Shown: in pieces, positions 1 through 12,000 of the stretch
How positions within the stretch are numbered: the first letter of the stretch is position 1
Layout of the letters: every line of letters begins with the position of its first letter
DNA from: Mermis nigrescens
Lineage: Eukaryota; Nematoda; Enoplea; Mermithida; Mermithidae
DNA: 64,000 bases
Direction of reading: 5' to 3'
Assembly: GCA_036768485.1 (NCBI GenBank)
Contig: JAVLUZ010000415.1
Span: 87,501-151,500 of the forward strand
The notes under the pieces: model-generated
Database searches by the model: none
The model's input: only the letters and a program-made list of their open reading frames with translations
Told to the model about the DNA's origin: nothing
Program-made: the position numbers and the translations under genes

Positions 1-726
1 ATAAAGACATAGCCACTCTTGAGGAACACAATTTTTCTCACATTTTGTGGTTAGTACTAGGTTGCTTATGCAAATAAATTCTTATCGAAGCATTTTATAC
101 TCACAGTTCCAAAGAAAATTGATGCGAATAAAAAATTCTGCTTCACTAAATCAGGTGTGTTCTACGTATACCTACCTACCTAAAAGTTTTCATTGTAAAC
201 TAGCAATTCTCAGTACTACATTGATGTGATCCATGTTTACCGTGAGCTGTTAGTTCCATCAGCCAACATTCATAAAAGGAAAGAGCGAAGTTATGTGAAA
301 CAGACTGCAGATATCATATACATCAAAGGAATGATGGATTTTGTCAGAAAAATGTAGTAGTGTAACATATGACATAATCGTAAGAATATGGAAAAATTTT
401 AGTTTTTTGCAAGGTTTTAACTGTTGCACGTGACAAATTAATAAAACATTTACTGTAGTTCCGAAAATTTTTTTAAGTACTCGTCTTCAAATTTTGCCGT
501 TTGCCGAGTTGGGGAAGCGTTGAACTCCTCTGCTGAAACAGGTTGACCAGATCACCTCGTATTTGGCTGTCGCCTCTTTCTTTAAAGTGTTTTGCTCTTT
601 CTAGTGAATATTGTTCTGATAAAAACTATATCATGCATTTTTTAATGTTTCGGTTCATAGGCGTACTCAGGCTTTTCGCGGTATTATTGTGTTGTGCCTG
701 GTGCACACCTACCTTTTGTGTGTAAG
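1..726. other. AT-rich intergenic stretch, no gene seen
   Basis: Only short, composition-driven open frames occur here and none resembles a known protein. The stretch ends at the microsatellite tail of a LINE fragment on the minus strand. Confidence 0.6.
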
Positions 727-1360
727 ATTAAAGAAAGAAAGAAAGAAAATTTATTACTAATACCAACAGTTAAAATACGAAATGACAAGATATATAATAA
801 ATGCAATTACGAATTAGTAAAGGGACATGCGAGTCAATGGAATGACAAGTTTACGCGCGCCCCACAAGATATCTAGATAAATCAAAGTTTGCTAATCTAG
901 ATTTAAATATGTTTAGGTTAGGGGAAGAAACAATGAAGTCAGGAAGATCGTTCCAAACTGCGATGTATTTGTAAAAGAAATCAAACTTTTCTAAATTAGA
1001 ATGTACAGTAGGTATGACTAATTTAAATCTATTAATGCTACGGGTAATATTATGATTAAATACAAAAAAATCATCAGCTTCCAAACATGATTTATGACAA
1101 ATAATTTGATACATCATACACAGACAAATCTGCAAGCGTCTTAATTCAAGTCTGCACAATTTAAGTTGTGTTAAACGATCCTCGTAAGAAAAAATATTAT
1201 TATAGCCAAAAATATATTTAGTGAATCTACGTTGAACAGCTTCCAATCTATCTATATCCTTGAGATAAGAGGGGTTCCATACACTGCAACAATACTCTAA
1301 TAAAGGTCTAACATAACAACTATAAGCTTTAACAAGATTACCTTTATCTACTTGTATTGC
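727..1360 (-). mobile_element. CR1/Jockey-type LINE fragment, 3' end of reverse transcriptase ORF
   Basis: The minus strand encodes the C-terminal part of a non-LTR retrotransposon polymerase. It shows the [13 protein letters not shown] thumb motif, then [19 protein letters not shown], and near the end YIAVWNDLPD and FKSRL. These are typical of the CR1/Jockey/L2 groups. The frame closes at 851. It is followed by a 3' UTR that ends in a (TTTC)n tail at about 731-750, so the 3' end is intact and the 5' end truncated. Related copies lie at 50.9-54.6 kb. The open frame runs on to 1444, but its first 28 or so residues come from a different repeat (1358-1448) that recurs at 2672-2765. Confidence 0.85.
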
Positions 1361-1448
1361 AGTAAGCGCTTGAAGTAGCGCTTGGTTGCGGTTTTCCACG
1401 TTTTCCAATGCGCTGATTCCATCTATGACATTTTTAAAGTACAAAGTT
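1358..1448 (-). repeat. Short dispersed repeat fused to the LINE 5' end
   Basis: On the minus strand this reads ATCAGCGCATTGGAAAAC and then alternating AAGCGCT boxes. The same order of words is found on the plus strand at 2672-2765, next to a tRNA-like sequence. It is therefore a repeat separate from the LINE, although the open frame runs through both. Confidence 0.5.
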
Positions 1449-1572
1449 TAGCGCATAAGCGAGTAAAACCTTCGGCATGATAAAAAATAAATATGTCTGG
1501 ACAGTTGCGGTAGAAAGCGGGGTGCTGGACTGCTGGCACCTTATTCCTAAAAATGGTTTTAAGCATTCACTG

Positions 1573-1735
1573 GGTAACTTCCTAGGCGTAGTCTTAGTTA
1601 TGTGCATTCATATTATTGGTAAAAGCGCATGGGCTAAGCCTGAGATAAGTGGGGCGAAAATTGCGAAGCGAGCAAAGCGAGCCTATCAATTTTCGCCCCA
1701 TTTATGCCTTAGGCTTAGCCCATGTCTGGGAACAA
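1573..1735 (+). repeat. Hairpin repeat G, copy 1
   Basis: Contains a long imperfect palindrome: ATGGGCTAAGCCTGAG..AAGTGGGGCGAAAATTG on the left and CAATTTTCGCCCCATTTATG..GGCTTAGCCCAT on the right, separated by a GCGAAGCGAGCAAAGCGAGC loop. A second copy lies inverted at 2026-2170. A fragment with GCCTAAGC is seen near 50.82 kb. Confidence 0.7.
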
Positions 1736-2025
1736 TTTCGTTATTTGTGATTTTTCCATCGAAACTTCTTTAAACAGCGATTTTTGAGTTTCTAACCGTC
1801 AGGAGCACCAGTAGAAACCTAAATATTGCCGCAGAAACAAGTTTCTAGAAAGTTTCTTCCAGCAGGGATCGAACCTAAAACCTCTCGTGTCAGAGTTAGA
1901 CACATTATCCAATACATCAAGGACCCAATATTTTAAGAAGTTAACGAGTTGTTAATAAATTATGAACGTGTTAACCTTCTGTCAATTTGTGGCGAAAGCA
2001 ATTGCTTGCGGATTAAGATTGATGC

Positions 2026-2170
2026 CAGACATGGGCTAAGCCTAAAGCATAAATGGGGCTCGCTCGCTCCGCAATTTTTGCTCCATTTATCTCAGGCTTA
2101 ACCCGAGCGCTGGTATGAATATGAATGCACATAAGTACGCCTAAGCCTAGGACATTGGTAACAAGAATCC
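2026..2170 (-). repeat. Hairpin repeat G, copy 2 (inverted to copy 1)
   Basis: Reverse-complementing this segment reproduces copy 1, including the flanking words CCTAGG..TTAGGCGTA and ATGTGCATTCATAT. The two copies face each other across about 290 bp. Confidence 0.7.
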
Positions 2171-2597
2171 AATGATTCTTTTCACCATTATTTTCGTGAT
2201 CAGCGACATCACTTTCCCACACCTTCATAATTTACGAATGAAATTTTTTTCCGGAAATCGGAATAATCGTTTTTATGATAATTTACAAGCATATCCGTGA
2301 TCAGCGCCCCAAATTTACCCATAATTGAGTAATTGTGGCAAAATTTTGAAAAAATTTTGCGGCAAAATTTTGCGGTACTTCCTAAATTCCAAGTGTCAAA
2401 AATATATTCCAGAAACTACATTGTATTCTTACTAATTTAGCAAGAGACTTCCGGCTTCTTTTCCGCACTCAAAAATCATCTCTTGAGTCTAACTTCAACC
2501 ATCTGAATGGTTTTACCTGTCGATGTTCGATGCTTTCCAAAAATCAAAAAATAACAAAATTTAGCCATAAAGCTTTTTCCAATATCGACATGAACCG

Positions 2598-2765
2598 GTC
2601 CTTGTCGGTTGGTAAGGACGTTGGACTTTGAATCAAGAAGTCAGTGGTTCGAGGTCAGCAACCAGCAGTTTAATAATGTCACCAATAGAATCAGCGCATT
2701 CGAAAACCTCGGAAAACCGTAACGAAGCGCTAAGACAAGCGCTTGCTGAAGCGCCGAGGCTTAAA
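2598..2765 (+). mobile_element. tRNA-derived SINE-like sequence
   Basis: A tRNA-like head shows a degenerate A-box region (GTCGGTTGGTAAGG, 2604-2617), an anticodon-arm-like GGACTTTGAATC, and a B-box-like GGTTCGAGGTC at 2646-2656. The stem pairings are too poor for a working tRNA. The following body (2672-2765) is the repeat also seen at 1358-1448. A SINE is the simplest reading. Confidence 0.45.
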
Positions 2766-5251
2766 ATAAAATTTTGACAAGTTTGATTTATCCTAACGAC
2801 TTAATCTGTTTGTTGTTTACCAGTCCATCCGAAGCACCCAAGCTGAAAATAAATTGTCCACTCATTGCTATAAATTTTGCCCAAGGTTCCATACTCTTCA
2901 CTGTTTGTAAGACCTTTCGTCATATAAAGAGCTTTGCGAATAACAACTCTGCACTAACACGAATTCATGTGGTCATTTTATCTTTTGATTTTATAGACTT
3001 CATCCTATTTCTTATTTTCCACATTATTTTTCGACAGATAAAATTTTCTTTATTGCTCAGCTTATATTTGGAAGCTGTAAAATAGCTTGAAAGAATGAAC
3101 ATTTTTAAACTTGGCACTTCGCGCCATATATATTTCCAGCTTTACTTGTCTTCAGACAAGCGCTGTATTGAGCATAAAGGGATAAAAACGTCAAAGATTT
3201 TCGGCGCTTTGCGCGACATGTAATTACTGCCATGCTTATCTTCAGAAAATTGCGAAATGGGGCTTAAGATGATACAAATTTCAAACGCTTCTAGTGCTTC
3301 GCGCCACTGTTTTTTTATTTTGTACAAGGTTCGTTTGTACATGTACAAAGACGGTATCCAAAAATCTTTGTACATTCGGTACAGTAAATATTAGTGCAGT
3401 ATTATATGGTACAATATGCGTTCTGTTTATTGTGTAAACAAGCATGTGTCTATCTCTGTTATTGTACTGCGTCAATTTATGTGGTCAATTTATCAATTTA
3501 TCAATTTATCCACACGGCGCAAAGCGTCGGAATATTCTGGTGTTTTTAGTGTTTCCGTGTAGATTTTATTTGTTTTTAATGAAAGATATGTAGTTCAGAA
3601 AGCTAAATTTGCGGGCGGGGGCAAAAAAATTGACAATACTACCTGATAAACAATCTTGAGGCTTTCAAATGACCAAAAATAAAATTGCCAAATAGTTTTA
3701 TGACTGTTTTCTCCTCTCTCTCATAACATTCAAATAAAGCTTAGACTTAAGAGACAAGACAACGATGTTTTAACTCACTAAACTACTGTGAACATTTGAT
3801 GCATTACAATATTTTGCTGATTTGATCTTTTGAACTTTGGAGCTTTGTGAAGAGAAATAACAATCACATAAGCGCCGAAAATTCTCGACATTTTTGACTT
3901 GCATACTTAATTTTTGCGATTTTAAAAACATACAGACCAAAGCATTATTTGCATACTTATAATCTATTCTGAAGTAAAATGCAGGAAAATCCAGGAAGTT
4001 AATAACATTTCTACTGGTTTTGTACCCACAATTTTTTGTACATATACAAAGACGGTGCCAAAAAGTCTTTGTACATCATGGAAAATCTTTGCCGAATACA
4101 AAAAAAATAAAGCGTGCTTCGCGCGAGACATAATGACTACATTGCATTTATTCAGCAAACCGCAAAAATCAGCTTAAAATGATAAAAATATCGGAAATTT
4201 TTGGCGCTCTGCGCCAGCTATAATTCATTTATTATTTATTTCAAGGAGAGGCTTCAGAATTTAGCTCAAGTTACAGCAATTTTACTAGCCTTTGACCATC
4301 CTTTTTCTTTACATTTTATGTCAGAAATTAGCGCTAAACGTTATTTAATGACATACTGATAAACCATGTAGTTATTTCTGAGAATCTTGAAACTTTTTAC
4401 TAAATTCTGTAAGGAAAATTATTCTCGAGACGATGAAACAGAAAAAATATTATTTTGCGTGTAAATAACGGGTTTTTGAGGCCAACCTTTACAATTTTGG
4501 AAAAATACTGCCTCATGTCTAGATATCCTAAATCCGACAAATGAGGAGCAGTCATGCATGCGGGGGGAGGGGTTGGGCGTTGGCGTCTGCCCCCCAGAAT
4601 GGGGAAATTTTCTTAGGAAAATGAGGCAAAAGAATAAAATTGAAAATTTTCTTCAAAATTGATTTTGATTAACAGAAACTGTTTAATAATGTAGTTTTAA
4701 CGCTATTTTAGCGTACATGCCAGTTTTGAGGTCATTTTGCCCAAAAAAGCTCAATTCTTGATCCCCCAGACCGGCTGACCCCCACTCCAGATAGGCCATT
4801 CTTGCAACTATGATCAAGAGCCTTTGTCTCAAAAGTAGTTGTGCATTTCTGTCATATATTATTACTATCTGGCTCGATCAGTTACTGGAAATTGAAATAA
4901 ATGTCGTTGATGTGCGCAACCCGCTCGTCTACTTCAGCTGTCTTTTGTCTTATTGACTATTCGCTTTCTATTTATACTTTCTGTTGTCGACTCTTAAATT
5001 GTCGCGAATATTTGCAATAAATAAATATTTAGAACTCGCCGATGATAATCAAAATGATTTGAACAAGTACCTATGTTATGTAGTAGTGGTTTAAAATCAG
5101 ATACGTGTGTGAGAAATTTCAGATTTTTTTATGCTGCCTTTTAGGCTCTCGGGACTACGCAAAGACGCCGTAGATAAAAATAACTTAAGCATACAATTAT
5201 TCGAGCGTATGATGACGAGATGAGCGAAAATTAGACTAAAAAAAACAAATC
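2766..5251. other. FOXO upstream region with MITE fragments
   Basis: No coding exon recognised. Partial copies of cruciform repeat E occur around 3306-3480 and 4010-4140, each with a GTACAAAGAC / GTCTTTGTAC type palindrome. A GC-skewed insert at about 4540-4800 is bounded by G-rich and C-rich tracts. The last 300 bp before the FOXO start contains no such repeat and may hold the promoter and 5' UTR, but no TATA box can be defended. Confidence 0.5.
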
Positions 5252-5743
5252 ATGTCAAGTATAAGTATAACCAATGCGATATCGGACGACGATTTGGCAT
5301 GTTGCCAACGCGAACGCGCCAACACGTGGCCGACCAGTGGAGATATCGGGGGCTGCGAATCCAACGCGTTAATTTGCTGCAATAGTGGAGCATCGAGTCG
5401 CTCTTCGCAACTCGGCTCCATTACCGAATCGAACGAAAGTTTGCACAAATCCGTGGACAGTGCTGATGATTCGAATAATAATAATTTGGTTAATAATTTA
5501 AAAAATTTGGCCGAAAATGGCCCACTCGCTTCAATGTTGCCTAAAGGTTCGCTCGCGCGACCTTCGCATCAACATCAGCATCGCCATCAACACGGCCACC
5601 CGCCCTACGTCGAACTGATTACGGCGGCGATCGAAAGTTCGCCCGGTAAGCGGATGACCCTGGCGGAGATTTACGGCTGGATGATCGAATGGGTGGCCGA
5701 TTTTAGGGAGCAACGCTACTCGCATAGTTCGTCCGGATGGAAG
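5252..5743 (+). CDS. foxo: FOXO exon 1: N-terminus and first half of forkhead domain
   Basis: Starts at ATG 5252 and encodes 164 residues. It ends GGATGGAAG before donor gtgcga (phase 0), exactly at the GWK/NS junction where FOXO genes carry an intron. The first 115 residues are low-complexity (Asn run, His/Gln run near 108-115). The segment [21 protein letters not shown] is helix 1 and helix 2 of the forkhead. The usual W-G-N-x-S-Y sequence just before helix 1 is replaced by HGHPPY. Confidence 0.92.
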
Positions 5744-8700
5744 GTGCGATTGAAGCCAGCTTTTCTTTCGGAAATTGTAGAAATTTTCTCTGGAAATAAA
5801 AAAATCGCTTTGTAATATATTTTAAACCGGGTTTTTAGGAAAAAATCGGCTTCGGTTTTAATTATCAAAGTACAGATTTGTTTTCGGTTTCGATTCCGAT
5901 CAAATGGTCGTTTTCGGCCGTTTCCGGTTCTGTTTGACCGGCGCATTCTTGTACACATTTCTTTTATAATACCTGAAAAAAGTCGAAAGCAAAGAAATTA
6001 AAGTGAACGAATATAAAAAATTAGCTTAAGGTGCCGATATTTGTCAGTCGGGCTTATGCTAATAGAAACTGCGAGAACAACCTAGATTTTGGCCTGGACA
6101 ACATTTCGGGCAGTATAGTTTGATTAAGCGATAAAGTCGTCGTTTCAGAGCCAAACGGCTCTTGTACGTTGGGCTAAATAAAAAGTTAATAGATAAAAAT
6201 ACCCTTCCATCTTCCTAGAATGCAAAAGCATGTAATAATTCCGGAAAAATTCGAGTGAATCCAATAAAATACAGGGTGCTTCGAAATGATCTGCTCCGTT
6301 GAAAAACATACCTACTCCTAGATTTGATACAAAAATAAATATACCATCATTTTGTAGGGAATTTATTCCTACGTTTAGTGGTGTAAGATTCATTGAAAAA
6401 GATTCACCATTTCTTGTTTCATTGCACAAAAAAGAAACAGACTTAAAAATGTTAATAATATCGTGAATTAAATAGTTATGTTAATCACCATTGGCATCCC
6501 TAATCTGTCTTAATCGTTCTAGCATGAAACAACAAATTTTAGTTCTAATTTTCTAGCATGAAACAACAAATTTAACGAATCACAACAAATTTTACGTATC
6601 TTTGGTGGATCTAGGGTTTTCTGACAGAGGGGGGGGCGGAGCGGAGCCCCAAATTTCCCTTAAAGAGTCAAAAATTGTCCTAAAAATTCCACCATTATGC
6701 TTAATGTAGCGGTTTTTTGCCATCTTTTGATAAGCAGGATCATTTCTTGTACGACAAAATCTTCAAAATTTTAAAAAATGTTCCGAATTTTTTTGTGAAA
6801 AAGTCGCAAAATTAATGCAAAAATCGACTCAAAGCGTCAGAAGATACTCGAGAAATCATTGTAAGAATTAAAAATACTCTCCTGACGTAAAAGTAATTTT
6901 TTAGAGCGTCTAGAAAGTCAGTAAATGTCATTATTGAGTATATACCACTCTGGCGCGAAGCGCCGGAAAAAATTTGAAAAATCATGAAAAATGACTACAA
7001 TCATCAAAAGATACATCTTCATTGCGCGCAAATTTTTTTTGACGACAGCGGGGAGGGGCGGCCGTACCCCCTCCGGCCCCCCTCTAAATGCGCCAGTGAT
7101 ACATTTTTTGCAAGGTTATTTGAAAATGTCCTCAAACGGCTTTTTTGTGCATGAGTGTTTCGACTGTCCTTCAGAATTTGACCCAGATCTTCCGCCCTGT
7201 TCAAATCAGGATTGTTAACAGGTCATAAGTCGTCGCCCTAGAATGCAGTAATTTTAAGTTTTAAAAAATTCCAAGCCTTTTGAGTCAAATTCATTTCGCC
7301 AGGCAAGAATCGAAAACATGCAAAATCAAGAGCAAATAAGCCAGATTGTAAATTTATTTTGAAAACGTTTCCATAGTTTACGCCACGTTGTAAACAGAAA
7401 CATTAGAAAGACATTACTGAAGGCGAAATTAAATTCTTTGCAAGGTGACGTGTCTTATTCTTTTGTATCTAGTCCGTATCAGAAGTATGTTTTCTACGGG
7501 AGCGGATCATTTTGAAATTTCGAACATAGTCAAAAAGTAAGTTTATGGCGCCGAGCGCCGTAAATTTGACATTTTTGATTGAGCCAGATAGGTAAAAACG
7601 CTTACAGCAGCTTTTTTCAACGAATTATTTGGAAAGTCGCTAATTCGATTGGGGAGGGGCTGAAAAACTTTTTAAGGGGTTGGTGACATGGAAATTCTCT
7701 TAACCAGACATGCGCAGCACGGGAATTCTGGGAGGGAAGTAGTGTTTTTCTGTATTCGGCAAAGATTTTTTCCGATGTACAAAGACTTTTGAAAACCGTC
7801 TTTGTACATGTTTAAAGATTTTCGGGAAGACAAAAACTGCAAAAAAGGGTTAAAATTCGCAAAAATTTTAGGCGCTTCGCGCCGAAATGAGTAATTGTGT
7901 GCTCCATATATCGTTATAATGTCAGAAATTGCATTTCGAAAGGAAAAATGTCAAATTTTCCGGGAAATTAGCTAAAATACACTACCAAAGGTCTAACAAC
8001 TCTGTTTTTGCCACACTAAAATCGCTACCGTACCGTATTATAGTACCTAAAAATTTATGTGTACAAAATGTACGAAGACTTTTAAGGACCATCTTTGTAC
8101 ATTTCAAACTGACCTTGTACAAGAAAAAAACACTGTAGGGAAGTGAAATTTTATGCCTATTTCGGGCTTACAAATGGTAATTACGTGTCAAAAACATTTT
8201 TTCCGGCATTTCTGACGATGCTCTATCTTTCTAGAGTATAAAAACATTTTGAAAAATTTAGAAAAAATTGGAAAAAAAGACGAACAAATTGAACAAAATA
8301 TAGTTAAAACATGAGTATCTCACGCGAAGTGCCGAAAGTTTGGCACTTTTCAGCAAGTATGTAGTTGACTAAAAACGCTCGAAACAGCACCTTTTTTACA
8401 AATTTTTTTTAAAACGCTTGAAACAGCATCTTTTTTACAAATTTTTTGGAAACTTCTAGAAACTTTAGAAAAATCGCGAATTCTGGGGTGATGGGTGGAA
8501 AAATTTCTGCGGGGTGAAAATTTTTCTGATGGGGGTTCCCCCTAATTCACACTCCCAAGATCATATATGTATGCCTCTCAACCATACATGCACTGCATGA
8601 GAATTCTGGAGAAAGGGGGGTGAAATTATGAAGTGCCTTTTTCGGGCCCGAAAATGGTACATACGTACGCGTCAAAAATATCGTTTTTCAGCGTTTCTGA

Positions 8701-8913
8701 AAAAATTGAAGAAAATATAGTCAACACGTGAGTATAATGGCACTTTTGAGCAAATAGATAGCTAAATACGCTTTTAAAAAGCATCTTTTCTACAAATGTT
8801 TATAAAATTTTCAGGAACTTTCGAAAGATCGCCAATTCTGGAGGGAGGGGGTGAAACAATTTTCACCCTCTTGAGATCATTTATTCTCTCCTCAACCCCC
8901 AGGCATGCTACAC

Positions 8914-9009
<96 letters not shown>

Positions 9010-12000
9010 CCGCCTCTTTCAAAATATACATATTCCTTTTTTGTCGTAATTTACCTTGAAGTCCGATTTTTTTAAATTTTTTATGTTTTTAATAAAAAAA
9101 CTGAAAATTTGTTGATTCGATCTCCGTAGAATTCCGTTCGACACAACTTATCGCTGCACGGGCGCTTCAAACGCGTCAAACGCAACGGCATGGACAAGCC
9201 GTCTTGGTGGACGATCGACTACGACGCCGAGCAGAACGCGCGCGGCTACCGACGCCGTTCGTCGACGTTGGGCGCCAAAGCCAAAGCGACGTCGGCCGTT
9301 GCGTCGCGTCGCGCGTCGCTTTCCTTCGCGTCCAGCGGCAATATTTTATCGCCGGCGGCCAAAATAATTAAACGTCGCTGCTCGGACATTCCGAGCGCCG
9401 GCGGCTCGGCCAGCGACGCCAGGCGGACGTCGCCGAGGGGCGATGCTAGTAAGTAATAAATGATCATACGTGATTCGCCAGAAAGGTAACCCCCGGAACT
9501 ATTTTCGCCGTCCTCCTGAATTTTCACAAATTTTCCAAAAGAACTGTAGATAAGGTGCTACATATTTTAAGGGTTTTTAGCCATCTCTTGGCTCAAAGTC
9601 TCAAATTTCGATTTAATTATTTTTTGTTCAATTAGATTTTTTCCACATTTTTCGACCTTTTCAGTTTTGTGTTCTAAAAAGAAAGCATCGTTTAAAACCA
9701 GTGGCGGATCTAGGATTTTCCTAAAGGGGGGCGGTACCCCTAAGGGGGGCGGAACCCTGACTTGGGCGGAAAAATCAGCCGTTTTAACCCGAAAATCGCT
9801 AAAAATCGCTCAAAAATGCTTAATTTTGCACACTATTTTGGGCCATAATTTGAAATAAAATAAGATTCCGCCCCCCCCCCCCCTTAGGGGTACCGCCCCC
9901 CGCCCCCCTGAATCTACCCCTGTTTAAAACGATGGTGTTCTTGAGCATCGCATAACCATAATTTTTGAGCTCAAAAAGGCACTTTAGAAAAAGTATATAA
10001 AATTAAATAAGAAATTTAAAAATAAATTAAACAAAAATTTTAAAAAGTCGAAGAAAATTTAAAAATTAATTTTCAAATTTCAATTTAAGGTTTCTCAAAA
10101 ATTCAAAATTTTTTTAACCCGTGCGTGGTGTGATGCGTACTAGTAAATCGAATGAAATAAGTCCAAACCGATTTATCGACGTATGAATCATTCGCAGCCG
10201 ATTCGGCGTTCGTTTCGTCCGATTCGTCGACCGACGCCACGCCCGCCCCGGTCGTCCAATCAGCGACGGCGAGTCGCGCGAATCTACCGACGGCGACGCC
10301 GCGCGATTTATTGGTCGCGGCGGCGACCAATCAAATCGCTCGCGTCGTTCAAGTGGATCGGCTGAAGCAGACGATTTTGGTGAAAATGATGGAGCCGAGC
10401 GGCGACGCGACGCCGGCGGCGGCCGCGTCCGTCGCCGCCCGTCGACACTCTCAGCCGAGCGACGCGCGAATCGCGCTGCTGGTCCAGGTCGGGTCGAAAA
10501 ATCGAGCGGCGCCCGCCGATGACGTCATCGAATCGAAGCAGATATTGAGGCGAGCGCAAATTTTTTTCAAAAACCCGTAAATTTCTCGTTCCGGCGTTTA
10601 TGTTATTAGAAATTTGGCCATTCCGGTCAGGAAAATTTGGTGATTGAGGAAATTTTTTATTTCGAATGAAGGGCGTAAAAAGTATATTTTATAATATTTT
10701 TAATTTCATTTCCTAAATTGGAAAAATCAATAATTTTCTGGTTTATATATTTTTTTTGATTTTTAAAATTAATTAATGAAGCGATGAACAGGCGAGAGTT
10801 TAAGCGCCTCCGATTTTAAAAGGATTATTTTAATGTAAAATTCTGTATATAAGTATTAACACTACCATAGTAATGCGTCGCCGATCTTGATGCTTTCTTT
10901 ATGTATTCATTCAAACAATATTTGGTAAGGTTAACTAAAAACTTATTTTCAAAATTTTCCTTTCTGGATTATATTGTTCGTAAGCATTAAATAATAAAGT
11001 TAGGGCCACACATGGGCGTGGCGGGTTTGGGGGTATGCACCCCCAGAAGTTGGAATAACCCCCAGAATTCAAATTTTGAAATTTTTTTGGCGATTTTTCG
11101 ATGCCATTGGATAGTGCTCGATGAGAAACGTCGAAAAATGGTGTTTTTTCCGCCTTACGACCACTTTTAAGACCATTTTTTGACCTTTGAAAATTTTTTC
11201 ACCCCCGCCCCAGAATTTTGGTGCTGCCCACCTATGGTTAGGGCTCGATAGCTTATTCATTTTAAATAGGCAACGTACGAGTTTACACTATCGACCTGTC
11301 AGTTTAACACGCACTTTGATCCGTTTCCCAATTCGTCGTAAATTTGGCTGCAGCGATTCGACAGTAAAGAATGGACAATTTTCGAGGTTGCCAAATAGCG
11401 TTTGCCTCGAATTTTTTCATAATAATAACAGTTCGGCAATGGAAAAAGGGAAAGTTTGCTCGGAGAATGGCTGAAACGGATAAAACTTGAATTTTTCCTG
11501 TTTATTTTCTTCCATCATTAATTGGGCGAGTAAAATTTTTATCTGGAACTGCAAAATGGCCCATTTTTTGAGTTTAACAGTAGGCCAGTTATTCGGGCGG
11601 TTTTTATGTAATCTTTGTCGGTTAGTTCCTTCCAGAATCGGAGAGACGCCGAGTGGCTGCACTTAAACCTACGAATCGCAAGGTTCTAGGTTCGAATCCA
11701 CGTTGACTCAATTCTTTTCGCAAGCTAACCCAGCCTATCATCCTCCAGGGTCGATAGAATGGGAAGCTGCACATGTATGGCGGATGGTAACAACGTTCTG
11801 TGCAGTCACACCGGCCCCGTGACCTAGACTCGGTCTAGTCAGACGCGCTGGCCCAGGGCTGCGTAATCGGAAAATAGGCACTACACTTACGGCAAGTAAC
11901 TTCTAGCTTACGGGATTATTACCATTACTACAATCCAACGCTGCTAATCGTGCCTCTGCTATTGAATATATTAATAAATGTATCATACGTCTAAAGGACG

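Larger units (their letters stand above)
5744..9129. other. FOXO intron 1
   Basis: 3.4 kb, bounded by gtgcga and ctccgtag. It holds repeat K (6604-7092), cruciform repeat E (7745-8136), two copies of MITE family B (about 8137-8574 and 8583-8907) and a TA microsatellite. No other gene seen. Confidence 0.8.

Noticed and set aside
8774..9059. Open frames with Tyr-Ile repeats on both strands
   Set aside because: Translation of the TA microsatellite.
10183..10559. Arg-rich frames on both strands over FOXO exon 3
   Set aside because: Shadows of the GC-rich exon; only the frame in phase with exons 2 and 4 was kept.
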